Shown: positions 48,145 through 57,935, counted from the first letter of the stretch. The stretch is DNA of 64,000 bases from Kiritimatiellales bacterium (GCA_003246265.1 QKAU01000065.1:28019-92018); one strand, 5' to 3'. The notes: generated from the sequence alone by a model not told the origin. Numbers and translations are program-made.

Positions 48145-49770
48145 TCACTTCTTCCGCGGCGGGTGGTCTTCCGGATTGGGAACCAGTTCCGCCCAGGCCT
48201 CGTAACGGAACCGGTAGGGCGCCGGCAGCGAAGCCGCGGTTTTCATGTATTCGGCCTTCATGCGTTCGGCGACCTCGGGCCGCTCCTTCATCAAATCGTG
48301 CCGCTCCAAGGGATCGTCCTTGATGTTGTGGAGCGAGAGGAACGCCGGGCGGCCTTCCGGCCAGTCGCGTTCGAGTCCGGGAGCGAGCGAGCCCTCGTAG
48401 CGCAGGAGGTATTCACCCTCGGCGATCGCCCATCCGCCGGGCCAGCGGTCGCGCTCCTGCTGGGCGGGTACGAGGGTCATCGATCCGTTGAACCCCCAGG
48501 CGGGGGCATGGATGCCCGCCCAGAACAGCTGCGGGTGCAGCGTTTGGACGGTTCCTTCGACGAGGGGCATCAGATCCCTGCCGTCGATGTCGTCCGGCAG
48601 CCGCGCCCCGGCGGCCGCCATCGCGGTGGGCAGGATATCCATCGACGACACGTTTTGCCCGACCACCTGGGCGGATTTGATCCTGTCCGGCCAAACCATC
48701 ATCATCGGGATGCGCATGCCGCCGAGGAAAAGCTGCCCCTTGTGGCCCTTGTGCTGGCCGTTGCCGGGCAGCAGGCTCAGGTCGCCGTCGCCCACCTTGC
48801 AGGTGGCGCCGTTGTCCGACAGGAAGAAAAGGATGGTGTTGTCCCACGCGCCCCGCGCCTTGAGCATGTCGACCATGCGCTGGACGGAGCGGTCGACGGC
48901 ATAGACGTGGGAGTAGAAGCGGTCGACCATTTTCGAACCCGTGTCGAAATGTTCGGCATACGGCGCGGGCGCATCCACATCGACCGGAATGTGGACCGCA
49001 TGGAGGGCCAGCTCCACGAAGAACGGCTTGCCTTCGTCCAGCGACCGGCCCATGAAGTCCATCGCCTTGCGGGTGAAGAAGTCGGTGTTGTATTCCTGCG
49101 AGACGCCGGTGTAGGTGCGGTTTTCCCAGATCAGCTCGGAGCCGTAGAACGGACATTCGTACAGATTGTAGAAACAGGCATAGTCGAAGCCGTTGTTGAG
49201 CGGATGATCCTTCTCGCACACCGATCCTCCATAGCCCGCCTTGGCCAGGTCCGCTTCCGTTCCGCCCGCTGCTTCAATCCGCTTTTTCAGCTCGTTGTCC
49301 TTGGCCCCGACATGCCATTTTCCGACAAAGCCGGTTCTGTAGCCCTGGTCCCTGAAGCGGCCGGCCAGGCAGCGCCCTTCCGGCAGCCCGCAGACATTGA
49401 CGTCGATGTTCCGGTATGCGCCCCACCGGGTCGGGCTGGTTCCCGTCAGCACCCCTTGGCGTGCCGGCGCGCACAGGCTGCTCGCCGAAAACGCGCGGTT
49501 GAACAGCACGCCCTTTTCCGCGAGGGAGTCCATGAACGGCATGGCGCGGCGCGAGGCATCGAGCGCCACCTGCGGGTCGTAGGTTTCGTCCAGCCCGGCC
49601 GTGTAGGCCAGGAAGGCGGGATCGAGTTCGTCGACCGAAAGGTGCCTGGACATCGGCGCAAACTGCCCGGTCCCGAAATCGTCGAGCAGGACCACCAGCA
49701 CGTTGGGCCGTTCGGCGGCGTGGAGGAGGCCCGCCGTTGCGGCAAGAAGGGGAAGGATACGCCTAATCAA
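48145..49770 (-). CDS. S1-family sulfatase (Cys-type formylglycine motif)
   Basis: RPNVLVVLLDDFG, SSLCAPARQGVLTGTSPTRWGAY, VGKWHVG, FLSDNGA; signal peptide. Confidence 0.95.
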   Translation of the reverse strand: MIRRILPLLAATAGLLHAAERPNVLVVLLDDFGTGQFAPMSRHLSVDELDPAFLAYTAGLDETYDPQVALDASRRAMPFMDSLAEKGVLFNRAFSASSLCAPARQGVLTGTSPTRWGAYRNIDVNVCGLPEGRCLAGRFRDQGYRTGFVGKWHVGAKDNELKKRIEAAGGTEADLAKAGYGGSVCEKDHPLNNGFDYACFYNLYECPFYGSELIWENRTYTGVSQEYNTDFFTRKAMDFMGRSLDEGKPFFVELALHAVHIPVDVDAPAPYAEHFDTGSKMVDRFYSHVYAVDRSVQRMVDMLKARGAWDNTILFFLSDNGATCKVGDGDLSLLPGNGQHKGHKGQLFLGGMRIPMMMVWPDRIKSAQVVGQNVSSMDILPTAMAAAGARLPDDIDGRDLMPLVEGTVQTLHPQLFWAGIHAPAWGFNGSMTLVPAQQERDRWPGGWAIAEGEYLLRYEGSLAPGLERDWPEGRPAFLSLHNIKDDPLERHDLMKERPEVAERMKAEYMKTAASLPAPYRFRYEAWAELVPNPEDHPPRKK

Positions 49771-51535
49771 GGGTTGGCCCCTTTATCGATTTCGAATAGC
49801 GGACCAGGGCCAGTCCGACCGACAGCAACACCCCTGAACAGAAGGCGATGGCGAACCGGCCCGAAAGCGGGTTGGGAATCAGGATGCCGAGCCCGACGAA
49901 GCCGCCGTAGACGAGGGCCAGCGTACCCATGATGCGCGCCTGCTGCGCCGTGTTGTCGTCGCCGACCTCGGATTCGAAGTCGACCGGCTTTGAAAGGCGC
50001 CTTCCGAACTCGTCGAGGTTTTGCGAGTAGGCCGCGTTGCGCGGCTTGGCGCGGTAGCAGAATTTGGTCGACCAGAAGTAGAGGCTGCAAAGCGGCACGG
50101 TGAAGAGGTTGGTGAAGGTGAACTTGTTGGTGACGACATAGTTCGCAAACCCCTCGCCGAAGGTGGCGCCCAGCCAGGCTTGCGTCCCGGGCGTCGGGGC
50201 GACGTCGTAGACGAGGATCGTGGAGAGGACGCCGAGGAGGATGGTCGTCCAGCCCGACCAGGCCGGCGTCTTGCGGATCATGATGGAGAGGAAGAGGGCG
50301 ACGGTGAGCGGGGCCTGGATGTAGGCGTTGAGGTAGAGGTAGGCGTCGAACAGCGAAACCTCCCCCTTGGTGATCAGCAGGACGGCCAGGCCGAGCATGG
50401 AGATGCCGCAGAGGATGGTCGCGAAATGGCCGGCCACCAGCTGTTCGCGTTCCGACGCGTTCTTGCGGAAGATGGGCTGGTAGAAGTTCTTCACCAGGAA
50501 GCCGGCGTTGACGTTGAGCGCCGTATCCATCGACGACATCGTGGCGGCGAAGAGCCCCGCGATGGTCAATCCCAGCAACCCTTTCGGGAGCACCTCCATG
50601 CAGACCGCGATGTAGGCGGCCTCCGACGGGTTGCTGAACGCGGCGAAGCGTTCGGCCAGGTCGGGCACGATGGCGGTGGCGGCCATGGCGGGCAGGAACC
50701 AGCAGACCGGAAGGACGATATAGCCGATGAGCGGGACGAGCACCGACTTCGTGGCGTGGCGGTCGTCCTTGGCCGCGATGTACTTCGCGGCGCCGAACAG
50801 GATGCTGTTCTTCTGGTAGACGCCCCAGATCAGCGCAGTGGCGACGTAGAGCCAGTCGTACTTGATCGATCCGAGCGGATGGAAGAAGCGGCCGTGTTCT
50901 TCCGGCAGGGCGTCCAGCAGGTTGCGCAAACCGCCCAGGTGGTGGATCGTCAGGGCGCATACCGCCACCGAAAGCGCCGAGAGCAGCACCGTCTGGACGA
51001 AGTCGCTGCCGGAGACCGCCCACTTCCCTCCGACCAGCGTCATGACCGTGATGGTGATGGTGCAGAAGACGACGACCGGCAGCTGCGGGAAGCCGAAGGC
51101 GCTGGAGAGCAGGATGGATAGGCCGACCAGCCACACCGCCCCGCCGAAGAAGGCGGTGACGACTTGCAGCCAGGTGAAGAGCTGCTCGTTGGCCGGCCCG
51201 AAGCGCAGGCGGACGGCGTCCATCGCGGTAACCAGCCGCAAGCGGCGGAAGCGGCCGGCGAACCAGAAGTAGCTGACGAGGAACCCGACCACGTCGATCA
51301 CCGTGATGTTGAAGACCACCACGCCGAAGCTGTAGGCCATGCCCGCCGCCCCGGTGAAGACCCAGGCGCTGAAGTTGGAGACGAACGAGCTCGCGCCCAG
51401 CAGCCACCAGTTCATCTTGAGCCCGCCGGCGAAGTAGTCGGTTCCTCCCTTGTTGAGGGCCTTGAATACGAAGCCAAGGGAAAGCGTGAAGAGAAAATAG
51501 AAGGCGATTACAATGTAGTCGTACGCTGAAATCAT
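49763..51535 (-). CDS. SSS-family sodium/solute symporter
   Basis: ISAYDYIVIAFYFLFTLSLGFVFKALNKGGTDYFAGGLKMNWWLLGASSFVSNFSAWVFTGAAGMAYS; SMDTALNVNAG. Confidence 0.93.
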   Translation of the reverse strand: MISAYDYIVIAFYFLFTLSLGFVFKALNKGGTDYFAGGLKMNWWLLGASSFVSNFSAWVFTGAAGMAYSFGVVVFNITVIDVVGFLVSYFWFAGRFRRLRLVTAMDAVRLRFGPANEQLFTWLQVVTAFFGGAVWLVGLSILLSSAFGFPQLPVVVFCTITITVMTLVGGKWAVSGSDFVQTVLLSALSVAVCALTIHHLGGLRNLLDALPEEHGRFFHPLGSIKYDWLYVATALIWGVYQKNSILFGAAKYIAAKDDRHATKSVLVPLIGYIVLPVCWFLPAMAATAIVPDLAERFAAFSNPSEAAYIAVCMEVLPKGLLGLTIAGLFAATMSSMDTALNVNAGFLVKNFYQPIFRKNASEREQLVAGHFATILCGISMLGLAVLLITKGEVSLFDAYLYLNAYIQAPLTVALFLSIMIRKTPAWSGWTTILLGVLSTILVYDVAPTPGTQAWLGATFGEGFANYVVTNKFTFTNLFTVPLCSLYFWSTKFCYRAKPRNAAYSQNLDEFGRRLSKPVDFESEVGDDNTAQQARIMGTLALVYGGFVGLGILIPNPLSGRFAIAFCSGVLLSVGLALVRYSKSIKGPTLD

Positions 51536-51611
51536 GTTGTTCCCCGAGCCTGCCAATCACCTATCTCCCGACAAGGTACTCCGGCCGCCATCTTTTCTTC
51601 AATACGGAGAA

Positions 51612-51639
51612 TGCGCAAAACGCTTGCATCTATTGCGCA
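51612..51639. promoter_or_regulatory. Paired operator-like motif, site 4 (TGCGCA-N16-TGCGCA)
   Basis: Direct repeat TGCGCAAAACG at 51612 and 51634, 22-bp offset, upstream of SSS symporter operon. Confidence 0.75.
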
Positions 51640-51696
51640 AAACGATTCGATGCGGACCCTGCCTTGCCGGTGGCAGGCTGTCCGCGTGGCGGCGAG

Positions 51697-52899
51697 CTAG
51701 CGACCCCGTGTTCTCCGATATTCCGATGCGCTCATGGCCGCCAGTTTCTGGAAGGCGAAATCAAAGCGTTCGGGATTGTTGAATCCGCTTTCCTTGGCAA
51801 CCCGGGCAACCGGCCAGTCCGTCGTTGCCAGCAGTTCCTTGGCCCGTTCAACATGGACGCGCCGGATCTCCTGGAAGATGCCGTGGCCGACTTCCTCCTT
51901 GAACTTCATCTCCAGCCAGCGGCGGGAAACCGGAACCACATCCAGTACGTTGGTCACGTCGATGAACCGGTCCGAGTGGTTTCGGATAAAGCGCAGGGCC
52001 CGGGCCACCTCCGGAAATTCGGAGCGGGTCATGTCGGTGGAGTTGCGAAAGACGATGCGCGCGGGCGGGATCAGGATGTGGGGCTTCTCCGGTGCTTCGC
52101 CGTCCATCAGCTTGTCAAGCATGGCTGCCGCGGCGAAGCCCACTGCGCGCGCCTGCGGATCGATACTGGTCATGGAGGAATAGGCCAGGTTGCAGAGGAT
52201 TTCGTCGTCGTCCACCCCGATCAGCGCAACCTCCTCCGGGGAGCGCAGGCCGAGCTTCCGGCAGGCTTCAAGCACCGTGAAGCCTATGCGGTCGCTTGCC
52301 GCCATGATGCCCACCGGCTTCTCCAGGCTGGTGAGCGCATCGAGCAGCTTTTCCGGGGAGACCAGTTCTTCGGAAAAATGGAGGCCATGGGCGTCGCGGG
52401 GTTCGTAGTCGACCAGCGTGCAACGGGTGCCGGATTTCTCCAGCGATCGCGAAAAGCCTTCGTACCGCTCCCGGGCATGCCGCAGTCCGATGGGGCCGAC
52501 GAAGGCAAAATGGTCGAGCTTGCACTCCGTCAGGTGCGATGCGGCCATGCAGCCGATTTCGTGGTTGTCCGTCCGGACCGAGGGGACATTGACAGCCAGT
52601 TCGCTGCTGGAGGTGTTGACGCAGGGGACCGAAAGGGAGGCGATGTTGTCGAGATCCCCGGGGGTGTAGATTTCGCAGATCACCCCGTCGCCATCCCATC
52701 CCCTGAGATGTTCCGGCAGCACGAAGGGTTGCGACAGCTCGTTGCGGTCGATCTCCCATGCGGAGTGCTTCTTGTAGTAGTCGATGATGCCCTTGATCTT
52801 GCCGCGACCGTGGGAGTATTCGTGGGCAATGATCGCCAGCGCCACCCGCTTGTAGGGGTTTGCATTGCGGCGGCGCTTCTTGGCTGGATGTGCATTCAT
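51697..52899 (-). CDS. XylR-type transcriptional regulator (periplasmic-binding-like sensor plus AraC HTH)
   Basis: RVALAIIAHEYSHGRGKIKGIIDYYKKHSAWEI; DRIGFTVLEACRKLGLRSPEEVALIGVDDDEILCNLAYSSMTSIDP; C-terminal VPVSRRWLEMKFKEEVGHGIFQEIRRVHVERAKELLATTDWPVARVAKESGFNNPERFDFAFQK. Confidence 0.92.
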   Translation of the reverse strand: MNAHPAKKRRRNANPYKRVALAIIAHEYSHGRGKIKGIIDYYKKHSAWEIDRNELSQPFVLPEHLRGWDGDGVICEIYTPGDLDNIASLSVPCVNTSSSELAVNVPSVRTDNHEIGCMAASHLTECKLDHFAFVGPIGLRHARERYEGFSRSLEKSGTRCTLVDYEPRDAHGLHFSEELVSPEKLLDALTSLEKPVGIMAASDRIGFTVLEACRKLGLRSPEEVALIGVDDDEILCNLAYSSMTSIDPQARAVGFAAAAMLDKLMDGEAPEKPHILIPPARIVFRNSTDMTRSEFPEVARALRFIRNHSDRFIDVTNVLDVVPVSRRWLEMKFKEEVGHGIFQEIRRVHVERAKELLATTDWPVARVAKESGFNNPERFDFAFQKLAAMSASEYRRTRGR

Positions 52900-52914
52900 G
52901 CTCGAAAACTACCC

Positions 52915-52939
52915 AAAAATTGCGCACGGCACAATTTTT
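52915..52939. promoter_or_regulatory. Inverted repeat AAAAATTG-N9-CAATTTTT at regulator promoter, containing a single TTGCGCA
   Basis: Perfect 8-bp arms directly upstream of the XylR-type gene start (52899). Confidence 0.45.
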
Positions 52940-53016
52940 TCCGCGTGGTGGGCCTCATATGCGCTGCCGGTTGCGGTGCGACAGCTATCTGGAGCGTCCG
53001 CGCCATGGCCCTTCTC

Positions 53017-55095
53017 CTAGATGATGCGGCGGCCGTCGGCGAAGCCGTAGTCGATCAGGTATTCGCGCCCATCCTTCAGCCGAAGTTGTACGCCGCATGC
53101 GGTGCCGGAAGGCGCCCAGGGCAGGACTTCGCACACGGCAACGGGATTCAACTCGTCCTCCGTCCAGTCTCCCCCGTCGATGCGATGCAGCAACACGGTC
53201 ACGAACACTTCCATTCCGGAGTAGTCCTTTTCGCGGATCCGTTCGGTGTAGAGCACGGTGCTCTCCTCCGCTTCCGGATGGAGACCGTTGTGGGATGCAT
53301 GGTCGATGCGATCCCATCCAAGCACAGGCATCATTGCAATCTTGCGCCCATCCCCGATGGAGGCGGCCAGCCCTGCGCCCACCTTCTCCACCCGCGCCGG
53401 TTCGCCGTCGAGATGGGGCAGGGCGTAGTGGCCCAGCTGGAGTTCGTAGCGGTAGGGCACCCGCACGCGGTCGACGCGGACGACGCCGCCAGGGATCGGG
53501 ATGTCGGCGAGGTCGATGCGTTCGGGGCCGCGGTTCACGCCGCCCCGGTTCGGGTTGCCGAGGCCGGCGGGCTGGGTATTCTGCTGGCGGTAGAGGATGC
53601 CCTCCTCGAGCTTGTTGAAGGCGATGTTGAGTGGAATGCGGAAATCGTGCCCCATGTCCCTTTCACGAATTGAATAACTCGCCGCGTTGGTGCCCAGCGG
53701 GGATTCCGTTTCCAGCGGGAAGTCGGGATTGAACTGCAGCTGGTTGTAGTAGGTGGCGTGCAGGAAGACCTTGCCGGTGAGCAGTTCCGTCGTGCCGGTC
53801 TTCCCGTGGTTTACAACCTGCATGCCGGGGCCGGGAAGCTCGATCGTTTCGGTGCGGCCGCCCAGCTCCGGCCAGAACCCTTCGGTTTCCAGCGTCGTCC
53901 AGAAGGGGGATGTTTCCGGCAGCGACAGGGCGACGAAGGTCTTGGCAATCCAGAAGGGGCTGGCGGCGCAGCTGTAGAATTGGACGAGCGGCTCGAAAGG
54001 CCCATAGTACCCTAGGCAGGGCAGGCCGTTCACATAGAGGTCTTCGCGGGTCAGGAACTGCAGCATGTTTGCGGAGGCGATGCGGCGGGCGAAGCCGGGG
54101 TCGATCGCCGTCTCCTCCATCAGGAAATGGGCGCCGAATGCCGTCGATGCGGCGAAGCGGTAGATGATGCTGCGACCCCACATCAACTGCTTGCCGGCGC
54201 GCGAGAAGAAGCGGGGCCAGCTCCGGATGAATTCGCGGTTGCGTTCCGCGATGATCGCCGCGGTTTCCGGGTCGTGCTCGAAGCCGTACCATTTGCACCA
54301 GAGCGGACCGTAGAAGTGGAAACCCCAGGGGTTGTAGAGGTCGTAGTTGGTGTCGTCGACATACCAGCCGTCGCCGGCATAGCTGCTGAGCAGGTGCTGC
54401 AGATGGTCCCTGAGCGCGGCTTCGTCGATGCCAAACCCGTTGATCTTCAGGAAGGTCAGCATCAGGACATTGAAGAAGCGCCAGTTGTGGCCGATGCTCA
54501 GGTTGTGGGCGTAGTCGGAAAGCAGGGCGGCGACCTGCCGCCGCTCCTGTTCCGAATAGGTGTCCCAGATCAGGGGCTTGGAGTTCATCAGGTTGATGAC
54601 CAGCGCCGCCCCTTCGACCGTCTGCTGGTATTGCATGCGTCCGGTTTCCCGGGTGAAGTCGGTGATACGCCCCCAGTAGCGCGGCGACTTCGGATCGGTT
54701 GCCAGCAGGATCTGGTTCGCGTAGTAGTCGCGCAGGTTGAGACCGTTGCAAACGGTGCCCGGATGGTCCATCATCACGGGCACGGCGGCCATCATCGTTC
54801 GGGCCAGCCCCTCGAACTCCGCCGCCTGGAATCGGTGGCGCGGATCGTCGGGCTGCGGGTAGCTGGTCTCGTTCTGCTTGGGCAGTGCGATCGGATCGTC
54901 GATGTCCTGGATGTGCCGGAACACCCCGTCGGTCAGGTACCGCGCCGCATCGATCCAGTGGCGCCGGCCCATGCCCGTGAACGGGCTTTTCGTGTGCTCC
55001 GGGGCTACGACGCAGTAGGGGGGACGATTTCCTTCCGTCCGGGTCGGATTCCGGTCTTGGGCGACCGTTCGCTGGGGATTCGCATTGTACGCCAT
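53017..55095 (-). CDS. DUF2264 domain-containing protein
   Basis: NPLFT-like SPFTGMGRRHWIDAARYLTDGVFRHI, NWRFFNVLMLTFLKINGFG, DDTNYDLYNPWGFHFYGPLWCKW. Confidence 0.88.
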   Translation of the reverse strand: MAYNANPQRTVAQDRNPTRTEGNRPPYCVVAPEHTKSPFTGMGRRHWIDAARYLTDGVFRHIQDIDDPIALPKQNETSYPQPDDPRHRFQAAEFEGLARTMMAAVPVMMDHPGTVCNGLNLRDYYANQILLATDPKSPRYWGRITDFTRETGRMQYQQTVEGAALVINLMNSKPLIWDTYSEQERRQVAALLSDYAHNLSIGHNWRFFNVLMLTFLKINGFGIDEAALRDHLQHLLSSYAGDGWYVDDTNYDLYNPWGFHFYGPLWCKWYGFEHDPETAAIIAERNREFIRSWPRFFSRAGKQLMWGRSIIYRFAASTAFGAHFLMEETAIDPGFARRIASANMLQFLTREDLYVNGLPCLGYYGPFEPLVQFYSCAASPFWIAKTFVALSLPETSPFWTTLETEGFWPELGGRTETIELPGPGMQVVNHGKTGTTELLTGKVFLHATYYNQLQFNPDFPLETESPLGTNAASYSIRERDMGHDFRIPLNIAFNKLEEGILYRQQNTQPAGLGNPNRGGVNRGPERIDLADIPIPGGVVRVDRVRVPYRYELQLGHYALPHLDGEPARVEKVGAGLAASIGDGRKIAMMPVLGWDRIDHASHNGLHPEAEESTVLYTERIREKDYSGMEVFVTVLLHRIDGGDWTEDELNPVAVCEVLPWAPSGTACGVQLRLKDGREYLIDYGFADGRRII

Positions 55096-55166
55096 ATGCC
55101 TGCCTTCATGGTGGGCCGTTGAATATCCACGTTGCACAGCGGGAGGTCATAAAGCAACCATGGTTT

Positions 55167-55194
55167 TGCGCATCTAAGCGATGCGATATGCGCA
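55167..55194. promoter_or_regulatory. Paired operator-like motif, site 5 (TGCGCA-N16-TGCGCA)
   Basis: Hexamers at 55167 and 55189, 22-bp offset, 72 bp upstream of DUF2264 start. Confidence 0.75.
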
Positions 55195-55302
55195 ATTGTT
55201 CCGACCCTAAATGAGGGGGACAAGCGACGTGGAATGCATCCTCCCAGTGGATCAGCCCCTTTTCCATCGCAGTGGAGATGGAAGCCGAACGCTCTCCGGT
55301 GC

Positions 55303-55330
55303 TGCGTCAATGGTTGGCTATTCTTGCGCA
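55303..55330. promoter_or_regulatory. Paired operator-like motif, site 6 (TGCGTC-N16-TGCGCA)
   Basis: Hexamers at 55303 (4/6) and 55325 (6/6), 22-bp offset, upstream of plus-strand sulfatase unit. Confidence 0.5.
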
Positions 55331-55391
55331 AATTGGGGCTGTTATCATACGCCTGTCGCGCGGTAAACCGTCTCGGAAAGGTGGACGAGGC

Positions 55392-55547
55392 ATGATGAAA
55401 CGGCTCATTTTTCGCGCTCCCCTGTCTTTCGCGGCCACGGCGGGTGCCCGCACGCCGAATGCCCTCATGGTCACCCTGGACAACGCGGGATGGAAGGATG
55501 TCGGCTATAACGGCGGCCGGATCGTAGCGCCGGCGATCGACCGGTAG
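55392..55547 (+). pseudogene. Truncated sulfatase N-terminal fragment
   Basis: PNALMVTLDNAGWKDVGYNGGRIVAPAIDR-stop resembles the first ~50 aa of an arylsulfatase; no continuation found before the next gene. Confidence 0.7.
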
Positions 55548-55568
55548 TTGAATACAAGGAGAGAAACC

Positions 55569-57113
55569 ATGCACAAAGGAACATCTACGGCAACGGTTGC
55601 CGCCACTATGTTATTGGTAGGAATCGTACAAGCGGTTCCTCCCGCTAGGAGACCGAACCTGATCTACGTCTTTCCCGACCAGATGCGCATCCATGCCATG
55701 GGCTTCTGGAAGCAGCCGGGGTTCGACCAACTGCTCCGGACCGAAACCGATCCGGTGCAGACCCCGAACATCGACCGGCTCGCGCGGGAGGGATTGGTCT
55801 TTACCCAGGCCACCAGCACCCACCCGGTATGCAGCCCGCACCGGGCGATGCTGATGTCCGGGATGTATCCGAGCCGCAACGGCGTTGAGAACGTCAACTG
55901 CCACGCCGGCCGTCAGCAGGGACTGCACAACAACATCGAATGCTTCACTGATGTCTTGGCGGAGGCCGGCTACGAAACCGCCTATGTGGGGAAGACCCAC
56001 TGGGAGCGGACCGAGCCGCTGTTCGACAAGGCGTTCAACTATGTCGGCACGACGGAGCCTCCCGGTGGCAACTACGTCAATTCCTACGACACCTACATCC
56101 CGCCCGGAGAGGGGCGCCACGGCAACCGCTTTTGGTACCAGCTGCTCAAGGACAACCACTTCAAGGCGATTGCCTACGCGAGCCGCCCCGAACTTGTCGG
56201 CGGGAAACAGGATGGCCAGCCGGTCATGACGGATCGCTTCGGTCCCGGCCTCGAAGCGGACATCGTGATCCGGTTCCTTGAAAACAGGAATGGCGAAAGG
56301 GATTCCAGCAAGCCCTTCAGCATCTTCTGGGCGCCGAATCCTCCGCACAACCCGTATTTCTCGCTGGACGACTGCGAACAAGACATCTATGAGCGCTACT
56401 ATCGCGACATGTCGGCCGAAGAGCTGATCTACCGCAGGAACATCCGTCCCCGCCTGGCTTCCGAGCCGGAAAGGTATGACGCGGAAAAATGTGCGCCCAT
56501 CTACTACGCGTTGGTGACCGGCGTGGACCGGCAACTGGGCCGCGTACTCGACGCCCTCGAAAAAACCGGCGAAGCCGGCAACACGATCGTCGTCTTCACC
56601 TCCGACCATGGAGAAATGCTTGGCAGCCATGGGGTGATGGGCAAGAACTGCTATGAGGACGAATCCTTCCTGGTCCCGTTCCTGATCCGCTATCCGGATC
56701 GGATCAAGCCCCATGCCGACAACCTGTTGCTGGGGTCGGTCGACATCATGCCCAGCATGCTGGGACTGATGGGATTGGAAGACCGGATTCCCAAGACGGT
56801 CGAAGGGACCGACTACAGCCGTGGCATCGCAACGGGCGACTATTCGGTCTGCCCGAAACCGAGATCGGCCCTGTACCTGAACCTCTCCCGCAAAGGGGTC
56901 CGCACAGACCGGTATACCTATGTCGTAGACATGGATGGCCGTGCCGAGGTGGTCGACAACCTGAAGGATCCTTATCAGCTCGATAAGCTGCCGCCTTCCG
57001 CGATTCCGCCGGCCGATCTCGACATGCTGAAACGGGAACTCGGGCTCCGTCTCTCATGGGCCGGAGACGGCTGGGCCAAGGAACGCAGGTGCCCGGAGGC
57101 CATCACCTACTAG
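55569..57113 (+). CDS. S1-family sulfatase (Cys-type)
   Basis: RPNLIYVFPDQMRIHAMGFW, TPNIDRLAREGLVFTQATSTHPVCSPHRAMLMSGMYPSRNGV, VFTSDHGEMLGSHG. Confidence 0.95.
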   Translation: MHKGTSTATVAATMLLVGIVQAVPPARRPNLIYVFPDQMRIHAMGFWKQPGFDQLLRTETDPVQTPNIDRLAREGLVFTQATSTHPVCSPHRAMLMSGMYPSRNGVENVNCHAGRQQGLHNNIECFTDVLAEAGYETAYVGKTHWERTEPLFDKAFNYVGTTEPPGGNYVNSYDTYIPPGEGRHGNRFWYQLLKDNHFKAIAYASRPELVGGKQDGQPVMTDRFGPGLEADIVIRFLENRNGERDSSKPFSIFWAPNPPHNPYFSLDDCEQDIYERYYRDMSAEELIYRRNIRPRLASEPERYDAEKCAPIYYALVTGVDRQLGRVLDALEKTGEAGNTIVVFTSDHGEMLGSHGVMGKNCYEDESFLVPFLIRYPDRIKPHADNLLLGSVDIMPSMLGLMGLEDRIPKTVEGTDYSRGIATGDYSVCPKPRSALYLNLSRKGVRTDRYTYVVDMDGRAEVVDNLKDPYQLDKLPPSAIPPADLDMLKRELGLRLSWAGDGWAKERRCPEAITY

Positions 57114-57197
57114 GGCGGACGGGAGGCGGCGGAAGTGGCCTCCGCATCCGATCCGGACCGGCCATGCCTCCCTTTGCAGCGGGGCGATCCGGTAGGA

Positions 57198-57935
57198 TCA
57201 GAAGAACGGCTTTGGACGGGTTGGGAAGACCCTCTTGCAGGATTCGTCCATGAAGTTTCCGATGCCCCGCATCTTGAGTTCCTCAACATTGTTCCAAAGC
57301 CATTCGTGGGAATAGCCCGCTGCCACGATTTTCCCGCGAGCATCCGTGACGATCGCCAGGTATCCAAAATATTTCTCGCCGCGGGTAAATCCGGAGATGG
57401 TGAAGTTCTTCAGGCCAACCTCGCGATTGCTCCGGAAATCGAAGATCCGCCTGTTTTGGGCATCCAGCCTGAAGGGAGCTTGCTGGTGATCCAGCAGCAG
57501 GAACCGGTCGCCCAGCCGTTCCTGTCCGATGATGAACATGTCGAGCGTTAGTTCATGGTGGTAGCTGCCTGTGCTGGTCTGCTTGACGGTTACCCCGTAG
57601 TGTACGCGTTGTTCCGGGGGACGCTGCGTTTCCGGACGCGGTCCGGCGGGGAAGTTCTTCTTTTCGCTCACTGAGGTCAGCGATATGTCCAGCTTGGGTG
57701 GATTCTCGAGCTCAAGCCGCGTTCGGTCTTCCTCGGTAAACCGCAGAAAGGGGATTTGCAGGGTTCTTCCTTCCCGGGTCTTGAGCGAAACGTTGTCCCC
57801 GAAAAAGTTCACAAGCTCGCCTTCGACCACCTCTCCGTTGGTCAGGGTCCATGCTTGGAGCTGCGATGCCGCATCGAAGGTGCAGGCGCCATACGCGGCA
57901 AGGATGATGCTGAGCCTGTAGCCGATTGCTTTCAT
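57198..57935 (-). CDS. Secreted protein with SHD1-like motif, unknown function
   Basis: WTLTNGEVVEGELVNFFGDNVSLKTREGRTLQIPFLRFTEEDRTRLE. Confidence 0.65.
   Translation of the reverse strand: MKAIGYRLSIILAAYGACTFDAASQLQAWTLTNGEVVEGELVNFFGDNVSLKTREGRTLQIPFLRFTEEDRTRLELENPPKLDISLTSVSEKKNFPAGPRPETQRPPEQRVHYGVTVKQTSTGSYHHELTLDMFIIGQERLGDRFLLLDHQQAPFRLDAQNRRIFDFRSNREVGLKNFTISGFTRGEKYFGYLAIVTDARGKIVAAGYSHEWLWNNVEELKMRGIGNFMDESCKRVFPTRPKPFF

Noticed and set aside
47800-49932. 710-aa plus-strand ORF
   Set aside because: Antisense to the beta-glucuronidase and sulfatase genes.
49767-51560. 597-aa minus-strand ORF overlapping the SSS symporter
   Set aside because: Alternate frame of the same strand; the other frame gives a clean multi-TM symporter.
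51664-53673. 669-aa plus-strand ORF
   Set aside because: Antisense to the XylR-type regulator and DUF2264 genes.
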